Positions 25,323 through 34,810 of a stretch of DNA of 60,775 nt are shown piece after piece. The DNA is from Oscillatoriales cyanobacterium M59_W2019_021 (GTDB lineage: Bacteria; Cyanobacteriota; Cyanobacteriia; Cyanobacteriales; Geitlerinemataceae). Every line of letters starts with the position of its first letter. Within the stretch, counting starts at the first letter, position 1. The stretch covers positions 1-60,775 of the forward strand of contig DVED01000028.1 of assembly GCA_015295945.1 (NCBI GenBank). Direction: 5' to 3'. The notes below the pieces were generated by a model that was not told the DNA's origin, ran no database searches, and was given only the letters and a program-made list of their open reading frames with translations. The position numbers and the translations under genes were made by a program.

Positions 25323-26780
25323 ATGAACGTACAACAGATCTCGCAGCCGAAAATCTTGTGGACGATCGCCCTAGTAATGGCAGCGACAGGGATTGCCGGG
25401 ACGACCCTTGCCTACAGTTGGTCGCAGTGGGGATCGATCGCCCAGACCCCCGAACCCGTCGAAACCGCGCCTGTCGCCCGCAAAATCACCGCTTTGGGGC
25501 GATTGGAACCGGAGGGGGAAGCCATCCGCATCGGCGCACCTGCCACGTTGCAAACCGATCGAGTTGCCGAATTGTTAGTGGATGAGGGAGATCGGGTGGA
25601 AGCCGGACAAGTTATTGCCATTTTAGATTCTCGAGATCGCCTGCAAGCGGCACTAGAACAAGCCGAAGAAGACGTGCGCGTGGCTTTGGCGCGTTTGGAA
25701 CAGGTGAAAGCAGGGGCAAAATCCGGGGATATCGCCGCACAAGCAGCGACGATCGATCGTCTGAAAGCGCAACGGCACGGAGACCAAGCGGCACAAATCG
25801 CCACGATTAACCGCTTGCAAGCGCAGTGGGAAACGGAAAAAGCGGCACAAATCGCCACGATTAACCGCATTCAAGCACAATGGGAAACGGAAAAAGCGGC
25901 GCAAATTGCCACCCTCGATCGGATTCAAGCGCAATGGGAAGGCGATCGAGAAGCACAAATTGCTACGCTGGGTCGGTTAAATGCGGAGTTAAAAAATGCG
26001 GAAGCGGAATATCAACGCTATCGTCAATTATCCGCAGAGGGTGCAATTTCTCAATCTTTATTTGATAGCAAAAGTTTGGTTGTCGAAACCAGTCGGCAGC
26101 AAGTTGCCGAAGCGCAAGCTAATTTAGACCGGATCGATCGTACCGCACGGGAACAAGTTGCCGAAGCGCAAGCTAATTTAGACCGGATCGATCGTACCGC
26201 ACGGGAACAAGTTATCGAAGAGCAAGCCAATTTAGAACGCATCCAACAAACGGGAAGCGAACAGATTAGCGAAGCCACGTCTCAACTCGATAGCATTGCC
26301 GAAGTGCGTCCGGTAGACGTACAAGTGGCACAATCGGAAGTCGATCGAGCGATGGCTGCCGTTAACCAAGCACAAACGGATTTGGAACAAACTTACGTCA
26401 AAGCACCCAAATCCGGACAAGTTTTGAAAATCCACACCCACCCTGGGGAAAGACTCAGCGAAAACGGAATTATCGAACTGGGAAAAACATCGCAAATGCT
26501 GGCGATCGCGGAAGTTTATCAAACCGATATCGGTCAAATTCGAGTCGGACAACCTGCCCGGATTACCAGCCAAGCTTTTGACGGTCAATTAACGGGAACA
26601 GTGAGCCATATCGGCTTACAAGTGAAGCGGCAAAATGTGTTTAGCAATATGCCGGGAGAAAACCTAGATCGGCGAGTGATCGAAGTTAAAATTCGCCTGA
26701 CGCCAGAAGATAGTGAAAAAGTTTCCAGCTTAACCAATTTACAAGTAGAAGTGGCGATCGAGAAGAAGGCTGAAGGGTAA
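25323..26780 (+). CDS. devB: DevB-family membrane fusion protein (HlyD type)
   Basis: A 485-residue periplasmic adaptor for an ABC exporter. Residues 11-33 are a membrane anchor (ILWTIALVMAATGIAGTTLA). A biotinyl-lipoyl half domain follows (EPEGEAIRIGAP, VAELLVDEGDRVEAGQVIA), then a very long coiled-coil hairpin, the second lipoyl half (YVKAPKSGQVLKIHTHPGE) and a beta-barrel region (AEVYQTDIGQIRVGQPARI). The hairpin contains two sets of 18-residue tandem repeats: QIATINRxQAQWExEKAA (four to five units) and REQVAEAQANLDRIDRTA (three units, two of them identical in DNA). With DevC and DevA it should form a tripartite pump reaching an outer-membrane TolC-like channel; in Anabaena, DevBCA exports heterocyst glycolipids. 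The substrate here is unknown. Confidence 0.9.
   Translation: MNVQQISQPKILWTIALVMAATGIAGTTLAYSWSQWGSIAQTPEPVETAPVARKITALGRLEPEGEAIRIGAPATLQTDRVAELLVDEGDRVEAGQVIAILDSRDRLQAALEQAEEDVRVALARLEQVKAGAKSGDIAAQAATIDRLKAQRHGDQAAQIATINRLQAQWETEKAAQIATINRIQAQWETEKAAQIATLDRIQAQWEGDREAQIATLGRLNAELKNAEAEYQRYRQLSAEGAISQSLFDSKSLVVETSRQQVAEAQANLDRIDRTAREQVAEAQANLDRIDRTAREQVIEEQANLERIQQTGSEQISEATSQLDSIAEVRPVDVQVAQSEVDRAMAAVNQAQTDLEQTYVKAPKSGQVLKIHTHPGERLSENGIIELGKTSQMLAIAEVYQTDIGQIRVGQPARITSQAFDGQLTGTVSHIGLQVKRQNVFSNMPGENLDRRVIEVKIRLTPEDSEKVSSLTNLQVEVAIEKKAEG
26103..26210 (+). repeat. exact 54-bp tandem duplication in the devB coiled coil
   Basis: A 54-bp unit at 26103-26156 is repeated without change at 26157-26210, encoding two identical 18-residue blocks AEAQANLDRIDRTAREQV. 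A third, diverged block follows. Further 54-bp units (GCGGCACAAATCGCCACG...) tile about 25789-25950. Exact identity implies a recent event or ongoing slippage. Confidence 0.9.
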
Positions 26781-26845
26781 GAGAATGCAAAATTAAAAAT
26801 TAGGTTTTCTTGTCACGCTACTAACCACTAACCACTAACAAAAAA

Positions 26846-27994
26846 ATGAAAACTCCTTTAGCCTGGTTACAAGTTTCTCGAGAAAAAATGCGGCTGGCTG
26901 TAGCATTAGCTGGGATTGCTTTTGCCGACATTCTCATGTTCATGCAAATGGGGTTTAAAGATTCCCTCTACGAGGCGGCAGTGAGACCACACTATGCTTT
27001 AGATGCCGATCTCGTATTAGTCAATTCCCAATTTGAAACCTTTTTCAGCGTTAAAAGTTTTTCCCGAGAACGATTGTATCAAGCGCAGGGATTTCCGGGA
27101 GTCGAATCGGTCAATTCTTTATATTTTGGGACGGCGGAGTGGCGCAATACCGAAACGCGGATGAGTCGTCCAATTCTCATCTTTGGAACCGATCCGGCGA
27201 ATCCTGCATTTAACATTCCGGAAGTGACGCAAAATGCCGATCGCCTAAAAATGTTCCATCGAGTTTTGTTCGATCGTGCATCGCGTCCGGAATATGGAGT
27301 CGTTCCTATTTTTGAAGAAAAAGGCTTTCTGGAAACTGAGGTTAACGATAATCTCGTTCGGGTCGATGGATTATTTTCGTTAGGGGCTTCGTTTACCGCC
27401 GATGGCAATGCGATCGCTAGCGATTCAACTTTTCTGCATCTATTTTCAGAACGCAAAGCGGAAGAAATTGAAATTGGGTTGCTGAAACTCGAACCCAGCG
27501 CAAATTTACAACAGGTTCAATCCTCCCTAAAAGCCGAACTCCCGAAAGATGTCAGTGTCTTAACCATTGAAGAGTTTGCCAAAATTGAAAAACAATATTG
27601 GGCAAACAGTACGGCGATCGGCTTTATTTTCAGTTTGGGAACGGCGATGGGATTTATAGTTGGTGTTGTCATTGTCTATCAAATTCTTTATTCCGATGTG
27701 TCCGACCATTTACCGGAGTATGCCACATTGAAAGCGATGGGATATACCGATCAATATCTCGTTAATGTCTTAATTCAAGAGGCGTTGATTTTAGCAGTTT
27801 TGGGATTTATTCCCAGCTTTTTCTTAGGAGTTGGCTTGTATCATTTAACCCAGGCTGCAACGCTATTACCCATTGGAATGACGACAAGTCGAGCCATTTC
27901 TGTCTTTATTTTGACGGTGATTATGTGTACGGCATCTGGGGCGATCGCCATGCGAAAACTGCAAACTGCCGATCCTGCCGATGTGTTTGCTTAA
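26846..27994 (+). CDS. devC: DevC-family ABC transporter permease
   Basis: A 382-residue MacB/FtsX-like permease. The first membrane segment (LAVALAGIAFADILMFMQMG) is followed by a periplasmic domain of about 200 residues. Three C-terminal segments come next: TAIGFIFSLGTAMGFIVGVV, LIQEALILAVLGFIPSFFLG and RAISVFILTVIMCTASGAIA. The start PLAWLQVSREKMRL and the end KLQTADPADVFA are characteristic of DevC. It transmits ATP-driven movement of DevA to the DevB adaptor. It lies 65 bp after devB and 79 bp before devA, in one operon. Confidence 0.92.
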   Translation: MKTPLAWLQVSREKMRLAVALAGIAFADILMFMQMGFKDSLYEAAVRPHYALDADLVLVNSQFETFFSVKSFSRERLYQAQGFPGVESVNSLYFGTAEWRNTETRMSRPILIFGTDPANPAFNIPEVTQNADRLKMFHRVLFDRASRPEYGVVPIFEEKGFLETEVNDNLVRVDGLFSLGASFTADGNAIASDSTFLHLFSERKAEEIEIGLLKLEPSANLQQVQSSLKAELPKDVSVLTIEEFAKIEKQYWANSTAIGFIFSLGTAMGFIVGVVIVYQILYSDVSDHLPEYATLKAMGYTDQYLVNVLIQEALILAVLGFIPSFFLGVGLYHLTQAATLLPIGMTTSRAISVFILTVIMCTASGAIAMRKLQTADPADVFA

Positions 27995-28073
27995 ATTTTG
28001 TTGTTAGTTATCGGTTATTGGTGATTCGGATAACCCATAAACCAAACGGTGCGTTTCGTTTCTCAACTACCTT

Positions 28074-28856
28074 ATGAACATTGCTGCTAATTTTCCAACT
28101 TGTGCGTTAACTGCCAAACCCGAACCCGTGATTTCCATTCGCCACCTCAACCATTACTTCGGTCAAGGTGCATTGCGAAAACAAGTCTTATTCGATATCA
28201 ACTTAGACATTTTGCCAGGCGAAATTGTCCTGACGATCGGACCTTCCGGCTCGGGAAAAACGACGCTCCTGACAGCAATTGGCGGATTGCGAACTCCCAG
28301 CGAAGGAAGTTTGAAAGTTTTGGGTGAAGAACTTTGCGGTGCGAGCAAGCAGAAATTGATTCAAACGCGGCGAAATATCGGCTATATTTTCCAAGCGCAT
28401 AACTTAATGAAATTTCTCACAGCGAAGCAAAACGTGCGAATGTCCTTAGAACTGCATAACGGATTGAGCGATCGAGAATTAGACGAAAAAGCGATCGCCA
28501 TGTTAGAAGCAGTAGGATTGGGCGATCGCATCGATTATTACCCGGAAAACCTATCAGGCGGACAAAAACAACGAGTAGCGATCGCCCGAGCCTTAGCCAG
28601 CCAACCCGCGATCGTTCTTGCCGATGAACCCACCGCCGCACTGGATAAAAAATCCGGTCGAGATGTGGTAGAAATTATGCAACGGTTAGCCAAAGAACAA
28701 GGTTCGACGATTTTACTCGTCACCCACGATAACCGAATTTTAGATATTGCCGATCGCCTCGTTTATGTCGAAGATGGTCGCTTAACCGATAATTACATGG
28801 CTGCCTCTGATCGCGAAGCGACTCTTCCGGAAGCTCGCCGACCCAAAAGCCAATAG
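28074..28856 (+). CDS. devA: DevA-family ABC transporter ATP-binding protein
   Basis: A 260-residue ATPase of the MacB-type subfamily. Walker A is TIGPSGSGKTTLLTAIGG, the Q-loop YIFQAHNLM, the signature LSGGQKQRVAIARAL, Walker B IVLADEPTAALD and the H-loop LLVTHD. It powers the DevBC exporter from the cytoplasmic side. A fragment of the GGTGCGTTTCGTT repeat ends just before its start. The ATG at 28074 adds about 20 residues before the domain, which is usual in DevA proteins. No gene follows it in the same direction for 800 bp, so the operon ends here. Confidence 0.94.
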   Translation: MNIAANFPTCALTAKPEPVISIRHLNHYFGQGALRKQVLFDINLDILPGEIVLTIGPSGSGKTTLLTAIGGLRTPSEGSLKVLGEELCGASKQKLIQTRRNIGYIFQAHNLMKFLTAKQNVRMSLELHNGLSDRELDEKAIAMLEAVGLGDRIDYYPENLSGGQKQRVAIARALASQPAIVLADEPTAALDKKSGRDVVEIMQRLAKEQGSTILLVTHDNRILDIADRLVYVEDGRLTDNYMAASDREATLPEARRPKSQ

Positions 28857-29037
28857 GAAATCGTTTCTACCCAACCTTTAACAACAATTTTACCCCAAGT
28901 TTATAGGAGATAAATTTATCTAATTTTATCCTTTTCATCCTTCTCTCAATCATCGGCACGATTTCAGACAATCAGTGCGATCAATATCACACATTTTCAC
29001 GATCGCGATCGGCGATTGAAGAGTCACTTTCCGATCC

Positions 29038-29535
29038 TTAGTCTCGATCGTTAAAACGTTGCGGCGTTTCCGATAACGGTAATTGAACTGAAGCGGGTAA
29101 GAGCAACGATCGCTGCGATTCGGGCAGCAAGTTTTCGACCTCAATGCGTTGGATCATGCCGTGACGATCGACGATCATATCTCCTAAATAGGGAGCATCT
29201 TCCGGTTGAAATCCAGAATTGACAAACTCCACATCGGTATGGCGCAACGTGTCAGCAATCCGTTCGGCAATCAATCCCAATAAAGAAACAGTATTATTGT
29301 GGTGGTAATTCACCATAATAATTCGCGTACTCAATGCCGATTGGCTGGGCGTTCCTTTAATCAAGCGACACAGATCGATCGCCGGAATGATCGTCCCTCG
29401 ATAGTTAAACAAACCGGCGACGTAGTGAGGCGCGTGAGGGATATCTCGGAGAATCACCATGGGAATTACCTCCACCACATTGGAGGTATCCAAGGCATAT
29501 CGATCGTTTCCGACATAAAAGATTAACATTAACAT
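29038..29535 (-). CDS. CheW-like chemotaxis scaffold protein
   Basis: A 165-residue protein consisting of one CheW domain: LIFYVGNDRYALDTSNVVEV, VILRDIPHAPHYVAGLFNYR, GTIIPAIDLCRL and LLGLIAERIADTLR. These are the strands and the GxFNYRG turn that bind CheA and receptors. Cyanobacterial CheW proteins of this kind serve phototaxis or pilus control. No cheA, receptor or response regulator is adjacent. The ATG at 29535 was preferred to a TTG three codons upstream. Confidence 0.85.
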   Translation of the reverse strand: MLMLIFYVGNDRYALDTSNVVEVIPMVILRDIPHAPHYVAGLFNYRGTIIPAIDLCRLIKGTPSQSALSTRIIMVNYHHNNTVSLLGLIAERIADTLRHTDVEFVNSGFQPEDAPYLGDMIVDRHGMIQRIEVENLLPESQRSLLLPASVQLPLSETPQRFNDRD

Positions 29536-29679
29536 GGCTTTCAAGTGAGAATTAAGACTTGAGGATTAGAAGTTCGATCGGTACGCAGTGGCAGACAAAT
29601 TGAACTGAGAATAGAACAACAAGATTGAAGACTTGCGAAAAACGGGATAGACTCGATCGTAAATTTCAGGGGTATTCAG

Positions 29680-30171
29680 ATGAGTGAACTTTATATCATT
29701 CGCCACGGAATAGCTGCCGATCCGCACAACTTCGCCACAGATGAAGTGCGTCCGCTGACCAAAGAAGGCGATCGCAAAACCACCAAAATTGCCAAACGCC
29801 TCGCGAAACTCGGGCTGAAATTCGATGTCATTTTCACCAGTCCTCTCGTCCGCGCTCGCCAAACTGCTGCAATTTTACAGGATGTGGGTTTGGGAGACCA
29901 GATCCGCGAATGCTCCGCCTTAGCACCGGATGGAAATCTTCAAGATTGGTTAAATCAGTTGAAAGAATTCACGGATTGTCAGTGGGTCGCGATTGTCGGT
30001 CACCAGCCGGATTTGGGCAACTGGGCGGAGCTTTTGGTGTGGGGCGAAGTCAAAGGCAATATCGTCCTCAAAAAAGCGGGAGTTATCGGCATCACATTAC
30101 CCGAAACCGATTCGCCCATCGGTTGTAGTTCGTTATTTTGGTTGACTCCTCCCCGGCTTTTATTAGATTAA
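29680..30171 (+). CDS. sixA: phosphohistidine phosphatase SixA
   Basis: A 163-residue histidine phosphatase of the phosphoglycerate-mutase fold. The RHG signature is YIIRHGIAADP, with the nucleophile His. FTSPLVRARQTAAIL holds the second Arg, and WVAIVGHQPDLGNWAELL holds the general His. SixA removes phosphate from histidine in phosphotransfer proteins such as ArcB HPt domains or PTS components; the target here is unknown. It is convergent with chaN. Confidence 0.9.
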   Translation: MSELYIIRHGIAADPHNFATDEVRPLTKEGDRKTTKIAKRLAKLGLKFDVIFTSPLVRARQTAAILQDVGLGDQIRECSALAPDGNLQDWLNQLKEFTDCQWVAIVGHQPDLGNWAELLVWGEVKGNIVLKKAGVIGITLPETDSPIGCSSLFWLTPPRLLLD

Positions 30172-30237
30172 TAGTTCGGGAGGTTGTAGAAGGAAAAAGC
30201 CGATCGGCTGTTAGGGGAAGGCTAAAGGCTGACACCG

Positions 30238-31134
30238 CTATTGAGAATTTTGCCAAATATAATCGGCAATCAGAGGCGATGCGGGTAACTCTTCCCCCTC
30301 AACTTCCCCAAATAAGACGGAACGCTGCACCGCCGCGTCACCGAGGCGTCGGGCAACCCGGCTGGGAATGCCGTAGCCGTAAACCACGTGACCTCGCCCG
30401 ACAATGGTAACGATGCGGGTGTCGGGGTGAGCTTGACGATATTGGGCGATCGCATCTGCCATGGTTTCATCCCAAAGGATCTGTGCGGTCAAAAAGCGAT
30501 CGAACCCCGTACTGTTCCCGTGTCCGGCACTGGCGTGGGTTTCGTAGACTTCTTGCAGCAGTTGGCGGTATGCGGCATTGTCAGTGTGAATTTCCGCAAA
30601 AGGGGGAATGTGTTGCCGTTCTTCGGGGGTGAGACTTTCGAGTCCTTCGCGAGCCACCTTGCGCGTCACCTCAGAGGGGACATTTAATGCGGCAACGGGC
30701 AACTGACGCTCTTTGGCAAATCGCAATAACGGCGCGTAGGATTCCCAAGGAAAGCCCCAACGCCGCTCGTATTCGCTGCGTTCGACTAGTTCCGCTTCCG
30801 TGATTTTCCCGGCTAAATAGTCATCTAACACCCCTTGAAACGGGCGCTGAAACATTTCCAAACCGATCGCCATGTTCGGGTTATCTCGATACAACGCCTC
30901 GAGGATTGTTAGTTGCGCTTGGCGATCTTCAGGGCGATCGTGGGTTTCTCCTAAATAGATAATATCGGCAGCAACCAGACCATCGAGAATTTCAGTTTGG
31001 GTGGCTGTCGGTCGATCGACCACAGTGCGAGAATCTTGCCCCGCTGGCAGGTTACGAGGGTACGCCCAGGTTGCCAACAGCAAACAGATGCCCGCAGATA
31101 ATAAATAAAATGAGGAAATTCGACGAATTTTCAT
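30238..31134 (-). CDS. ChaN-family lipoprotein-like protein
   Basis: A 298-residue exported protein. The N-terminus is a signal sequence, RISSFYLLSAGICLLLATWA. The Cys in AGICLL may be a lipobox, but it lies inside the hydrophobic core, so lipidation is uncertain. The mature part has ADIIYLGETHDRPEDR, GLEMFQRPFQGVLDDYL, WDETMADAI and IVTIVGRGHVVYGYGIP, the conserved core of the ChaN/DUF399 family. Campylobacter ChaN binds stacked haem and takes part in iron uptake; other members are only predicted. The ATG at 31134 was chosen because it puts the signal sequence at the end of the protein, whereas an upstream start would add 43 atypical residues. Confidence 0.85.
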   Translation of the reverse strand: MKIRRISSFYLLSAGICLLLATWAYPRNLPAGQDSRTVVDRPTATQTEILDGLVAADIIYLGETHDRPEDRQAQLTILEALYRDNPNMAIGLEMFQRPFQGVLDDYLAGKITEAELVERSEYERRWGFPWESYAPLLRFAKERQLPVAALNVPSEVTRKVAREGLESLTPEERQHIPPFAEIHTDNAAYRQLLQEVYETHASAGHGNSTGFDRFLTAQILWDETMADAIAQYRQAHPDTRIVTIVGRGHVVYGYGIPSRVARRLGDAAVQRSVLFGEVEGEELPASPLIADYIWQNSQ

Positions 31135-31435
31135 GCACTCCAAGAGAATCGCAATTGGGTGACAGGTTTGAGATCGCACTATGGGGAAACTGTAGCACCT
31201 TATCGAGATCGGCGGGAAAGCCAGGGGAGAAGAGGGTGAGATGGTGAGGAAATTAACAAACAACGACTAACCACGAACAAACCCCAAACCCCAAACCCCC
31301 AACACCAGATGAATGACCAATGACCACTATAATCGTTAGTCCCAATGTTACAGTGGAAGTTAAGATAGGGAACACTGGGAACAACTCCTGCTACTCTGAA
31401 ATTTCCCAGCCTCCAGAGCTACGCGCGATCGGTTT
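31135..31435. other. 301-bp divergent spacer with A/C-rich repeats and a possible -10 box
   Basis: The spacer lies between chaN (minus) and the DUF6930-like gene (plus). It holds AACCCCA-type repeats at 31279-31301, two AATGACC heptamers at 31312-31325 and a perfect TATAAT at 31328-31333, about 100 bp before the plus-strand ATG. No matching -35 is evident, so the promoter call is tentative. Confidence 0.4.
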
Positions 31436-33088
31436 ATGACTAAACTTTCTCCCACCACTCTCCGCCGCTTGCAAAAATTGCCGCAGATTCCCTGCGTGTG
31501 GGAGGGCGATCGCCGTTCGGTGGCTCTCGATCCCGAACTTCTCGACCCGGACATGGGTCATGGGGACGAAGGAGAATGTATTCTCTGGGTCGATGGCTCC
31601 GAAGGCGTCGTCCGAGCAATGGATATGGCAGCCGCCTCGCGGGGGTTGGATGCCGTGGTGCGGACTCTCCTGCGGGCGATGGAACACCCTCACAATCCCG
31701 CACAACCCGCCCGACCCCAAAAAATCGTCGTGCGAGATCGAGAGGTGCTATTTTTTCTGCGGGGCGTTCTCCAAGATCTCGATATCACTCTGGAATACGT
31801 TCCGGAATTGCCCCTAATCGACGAAATTTTTCGCGGGCTGCAAGAACGCTTTCACGGACGGCGTCCCCCGCAACTGCCCCCGCAATTCGAGGAGATCTTG
31901 CAGCAAAAAGCCTTTCAACTGTGGCAAGATGCCCCTTGGAGGTTGTTGAGCGACCACCAAATTCTGTCGATCGAACTCAATCGTTGGGGCATCGGCAGTT
32001 TCTACGTCTCCGTGTTGGGAATGCTGGGGTTGGACTACGGTATTTTAATGTATCGATCGCTCGAATCCCTCCAGCAATTTCGCGCGTCGGTCTTAGCGAA
32101 TTCGTCGATCGAACATCTCGAAGATGCGTTTCTCAGCCAAGACTGCTTGTTTGTCACCTACGAAAGTCTCGAGGAGATCGAGGAGGAAGATGAAGCGGAT
32201 TTCGATTTGATGCAGCTTTCTTGGTCGGAAATCGAACCGACATTTGGCAATTTGCATCCCTTTGAAGGTTTGCGTCCGTTTCTCTACGAGGAAGAGGCAA
32301 TGGCAGTTGGGGTTGCCCTGGAAGCACTGCACCGCTTTTTCCGCAGCCACCGATCGAAACTCTACGACGATGCGTTTCCGCCGCTAACGGGAAAATACAA
32401 AATTTCTCTCCCCCCGGAAATTCCGGCTGAGACCCCATCCATCTCCGTTGCTGTCTCCACGCTGCCCGATTTAGCCGAAGACTTGTTACAGATGGCAGAA
32501 AATGCGGAAGCTGAAGACGAAGAGGACGAGGAATCGATGACTCCTCTGTTACGAGAAGATTTAGTTCCTCCCGATGCCTTTCTCAGTTTCCAGGTTTTAC
32601 CTTGGGAGTTGGTGAATTCCTTGCGCCATTCGGTGGAATACTACCAGCCCGCACAAATTACGGCAACTGGGCGGGGACTGCCGACGATCGTCATCCAAAC
32701 CACCCGCCCGAAAGTCAAAACCGCGATCGCCAAGTTACAAGCTGCTGGCGGACTCAAGGCGATCGGCTTCAATCCCGGCGAAAATCCCTTTAGCGAAGAA
32801 TACTACGATTTGGGAATCTTCCAAACTCAAGACAATGAGTTGCAACTGTTCGGCGAGTTTCCCCAAGACGATCCCGTCCATCGGAAAAATCGCAAAACCT
32901 GGGACTCGCTGACCCGCGAACTGAAAGGACACTGCGGTTTAATTTTCGCTATGGGTGCAACTGGAGCGACGAGAGGCAATCCCCAACCCAAAGATATGTT
33001 GGCGCTGTTTGAAGCGCGATCGATCTCGCCGGAAGAATTGGGACTCGGACCGTTACAAATGCTGCCGATGCTGTCTCTAGGACATTAG
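31436..33088 (+). CDS. conserved protein of unknown function (probably DUF6930)
   Basis: A 550-residue soluble protein. Residues 10-130 include IPCVWEGDRRSVALDPEL and RAMEHPHNPAQPARPQKIVV, then VRDREVLFFLRGVLQDLDI. The stretch VSVLGMLGLDYGILMYRS fits my memory of DUF6930, a family in cyanobacteria and a few other groups with no known role. A mid-region acidic stretch (EDDEEDEESM-type) separates a C-terminal domain with NSLRHSVEYYQPAQI and GLIFAMGATGATRGNPQPKD. No catalytic motif is recognised and no membrane segment is seen. It has no cotranscribed partner. Confidence 0.6.
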   Translation: MTKLSPTTLRRLQKLPQIPCVWEGDRRSVALDPELLDPDMGHGDEGECILWVDGSEGVVRAMDMAAASRGLDAVVRTLLRAMEHPHNPAQPARPQKIVVRDREVLFFLRGVLQDLDITLEYVPELPLIDEIFRGLQERFHGRRPPQLPPQFEEILQQKAFQLWQDAPWRLLSDHQILSIELNRWGIGSFYVSVLGMLGLDYGILMYRSLESLQQFRASVLANSSIEHLEDAFLSQDCLFVTYESLEEIEEEDEADFDLMQLSWSEIEPTFGNLHPFEGLRPFLYEEEAMAVGVALEALHRFFRSHRSKLYDDAFPPLTGKYKISLPPEIPAETPSISVAVSTLPDLAEDLLQMAENAEAEDEEDEESMTPLLREDLVPPDAFLSFQVLPWELVNSLRHSVEYYQPAQITATGRGLPTIVIQTTRPKVKTAIAKLQAAGGLKAIGFNPGENPFSEEYYDLGIFQTQDNELQLFGEFPQDDPVHRKNRKTWDSLTRELKGHCGLIFAMGATGATRGNPQPKDMLALFEARSISPEELGLGPLQMLPMLSLGH

Positions 33089-33098
33089 GTTAAGTTGG

Positions 33099-33130
33099 GT
33101 AGGGAGTGCCACCGGAACGAAACGCACCAT
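33099..33130 (-). repeat. reversed copy of the GGTGCGTTTCGTTCCGG repeat family
   Basis: The reverse complement of this stretch is ATGGTGCGTTTCGTTCCGGT followed by GGCACTCCCTAC, matching the copies at 24509 and 25187 base for base over about 30 bp. It begins 11 bp past the stop of the upstream gene. Confidence 0.8.
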
Positions 33131-33233
33131 CTTGTGATTTGGGGTTTGGGGTTTGGCGCTCCATTACCCATTACCACTCTCCAGAAGTACGATAGAATTA
33201 TTAAGGTATGTAAACTTCAGGAGAGTGCGATCG

Positions 33234-33689
33234 ATGCCCGTTCGAGTTGGAGATGTAGCGCCCGATTTCACGTTGACCTCTCAGAAAGGAGAACCCGTGA
33301 GCCTCAAAGACTTCCGGGGTCAAAAGTGCGTGGTTTTGTATTTCTACCCCAAAGACGATACGCCGGGATGCACCAAAGAATCCTGCGGATTTCGCGATCG
33401 CTACGAAGCCTTTACCGAAGTGGGGGCGGAAGTCATCGGCGTCAGCGGCGACTCCATCGACTCGCACCAAAAGTTTGCCACCAAATACCAGCTTCCCTTT
33501 ACCTTACTCAGCGATCGCGGAGATCGCCTGCGGAAGTTGTACGGCGTTCCTGCCACCTTGGGGCTGCTTCCCGGTCGCGTCACCTACGTCATCGACAAAG
33601 AAGGAATCGTCCGCCATATTTTTAACTCCCAATTCGATTTCCAAGGTCACATCGACGAATCGCTCAAAACTTTAAACGCACTGAAGTAA
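33234..33689 (+). CDS. bcp: thioredoxin-dependent peroxiredoxin, BCP/PrxQ type
   Basis: A 151-residue peroxiredoxin. YFYPKDDTPGCTKESCGFRD contains the peroxidatic Cys in PGCT and the resolving Cys five residues on (CTKESC), the atypical 2-Cys PrxQ arrangement. It reduces hydrogen peroxide and alkyl hydroperoxides with electrons from thioredoxin, in the cytoplasm or thylakoid-associated. The ATG at 33234 follows a CAGGAGAG Shine-Dalgarno eight bases upstream and gives the usual start MPVRVGDVAPDFTL. An upstream start at 33153 would add 27 atypical residues. Confidence 0.93.
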   Translation: MPVRVGDVAPDFTLTSQKGEPVSLKDFRGQKCVVLYFYPKDDTPGCTKESCGFRDRYEAFTEVGAEVIGVSGDSIDSHQKFATKYQLPFTLLSDRGDRLRKLYGVPATLGLLPGRVTYVIDKEGIVRHIFNSQFDFQGHIDESLKTLNALK

Positions 33690-33802
33690 GGCATTTGCCG
33701 ACCCCCTGAGAAGTCTAGTATCGATAAGTCGATCTCGATCCTCAATAAAACTATTGGGGAGTGTCCGTCTGTCTGGTAGCCTAGTGACAGTGTAGTTTGG
33801 AC

Positions 33803-33808
33803 TATAAT
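33803..33808 (+). promoter_or_regulatory. possible -10 box upstream of crtE
   Basis: A perfect TATAAT lies 67 bp before the crtE start. No good -35 hexamer is at 17 bp; GTGACA sits 13 bp upstream. Tentative. Confidence 0.3.
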
Positions 33809-33874
33809 CGATCTCCGTGTCCAACTTCACCCACTCACGATCGCGCACAGATAAAAAGTAAAGGATAACTAGGG

Positions 33875-34801
33875 ATGGTACTGACGGACGATAGGCACCC
33901 GCCCCAACAAGAAGCTCCATTTGACCTTCGCGCCTATTTAGCAGAGGGTAAAGCTCGCGTAGAAGACGCGCTTGATCGATGTTTGCCCATCACCTATCCC
34001 GAACGGATTTACGAGTCCATGCGCTATTCCCTGTTGGCGGGGGGCAAGCGCCTGCGTCCGATTTTGTGTTTGGCAACCTGCGAGTTGGCGGGGGGAACCT
34101 GGGAGATGGCAATGCCGACGGCGTGTGCCTTAGAGATGCTGCATACCATGTCGCTGATCCACGACGACCTCCCAGCGATGGACAACGACGACTATCGCCG
34201 GGGCAAACCGACCAACCATAAGGTTTACGGCGAAGATATCGCCATTCTCGCTGGAGATGGGTTGCTAGCCTATGCTTTTGAAATCGTTGCCGATACCACT
34301 CGTAACGTAGAACCCCAGAATATTTTACGGGCGATCGCCCGGTTGGGTCGCACGGTTGGTGCAGCGGGGTTAGTCGGCGGTCAAGTCGTGGATCTCGAAT
34401 CGGAAGGCAAATCGGATGTCACCCTGGAAACCCTCAATTTCATCCATACTCATAAAACGTCAGCCTTATTAGAAGCCAGCGTGGAGTGCGGCGCCATTTT
34501 AGCTGGAGCCGAAGCTGCCGATCTCGATCGCCTATCCCGCTACGCTCGCCATATCGGACTGGCGTTTCAAATTATCGACGACATCCTGGATATCACTGCC
34601 TCGAAAGAGGTGCTGGGGAAAACAGCGGGTAAAGATGTTGCTGCTGGGAAAGTGACGTTTCCCAGTTTGTTGGGATTGGACGAGTCGCGGCGTCGGGCTA
34701 AGGAATTAGTGGAATCGGCGAAGGCGGAAGTTTCGGCATTCGGATCGGCAGCTTTACCTTTGGTGGCGATTGCCGACTATATCACCAGCCGCAATTACTA
34801 A
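33875..34801 (+). CDS. crtE: geranylgeranyl diphosphate synthase
   Basis: A 308-residue trans-prenyltransferase. The first aspartate-rich motif is [17 protein letters not shown] and the second [25 protein letters not shown] and [15 protein letters not shown] complete the conserved set. It condenses isopentenyl diphosphate with allylic diphosphates to give C20 geranylgeranyl diphosphate for carotenoids, the phytyl tail of chlorophyll, and quinones. The spacing and the residues before the first motif ([10 protein letters not shown]) fit a short-chain C20 enzyme. The DUF212 gene begins 10 bp after the stop, so the two form an operon, a pairing I recall from cyanobacteria. Confidence 0.94.
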   Translation: MVLTDDRHPPQQEAPFDLRAYLAEGKARVEDALDRCLPITYPERIYESMRYSLLAGGKRLRPILCLATCELAGGTWEMAMPTACALEMLHTMSLIHDDLPAMDNDDYRRGKPTNHKVYGEDIAILAGDGLLAYAFEIVADTTRNVEPQNILRAIARLGRTVGAAGLVGGQVVDLESEGKSDVTLETLNFIHTHKTSALLEASVECGAILAGAEAADLDRLSRYARHIGLAFQIIDDILDITASKEVLGKTAGKDVAAGKVTFPSLLGLDESRRRAKELVESAKAEVSAFGSAALPLVAIADYITSRNY

Positions 34802-34810
34802 GAATTCCCT

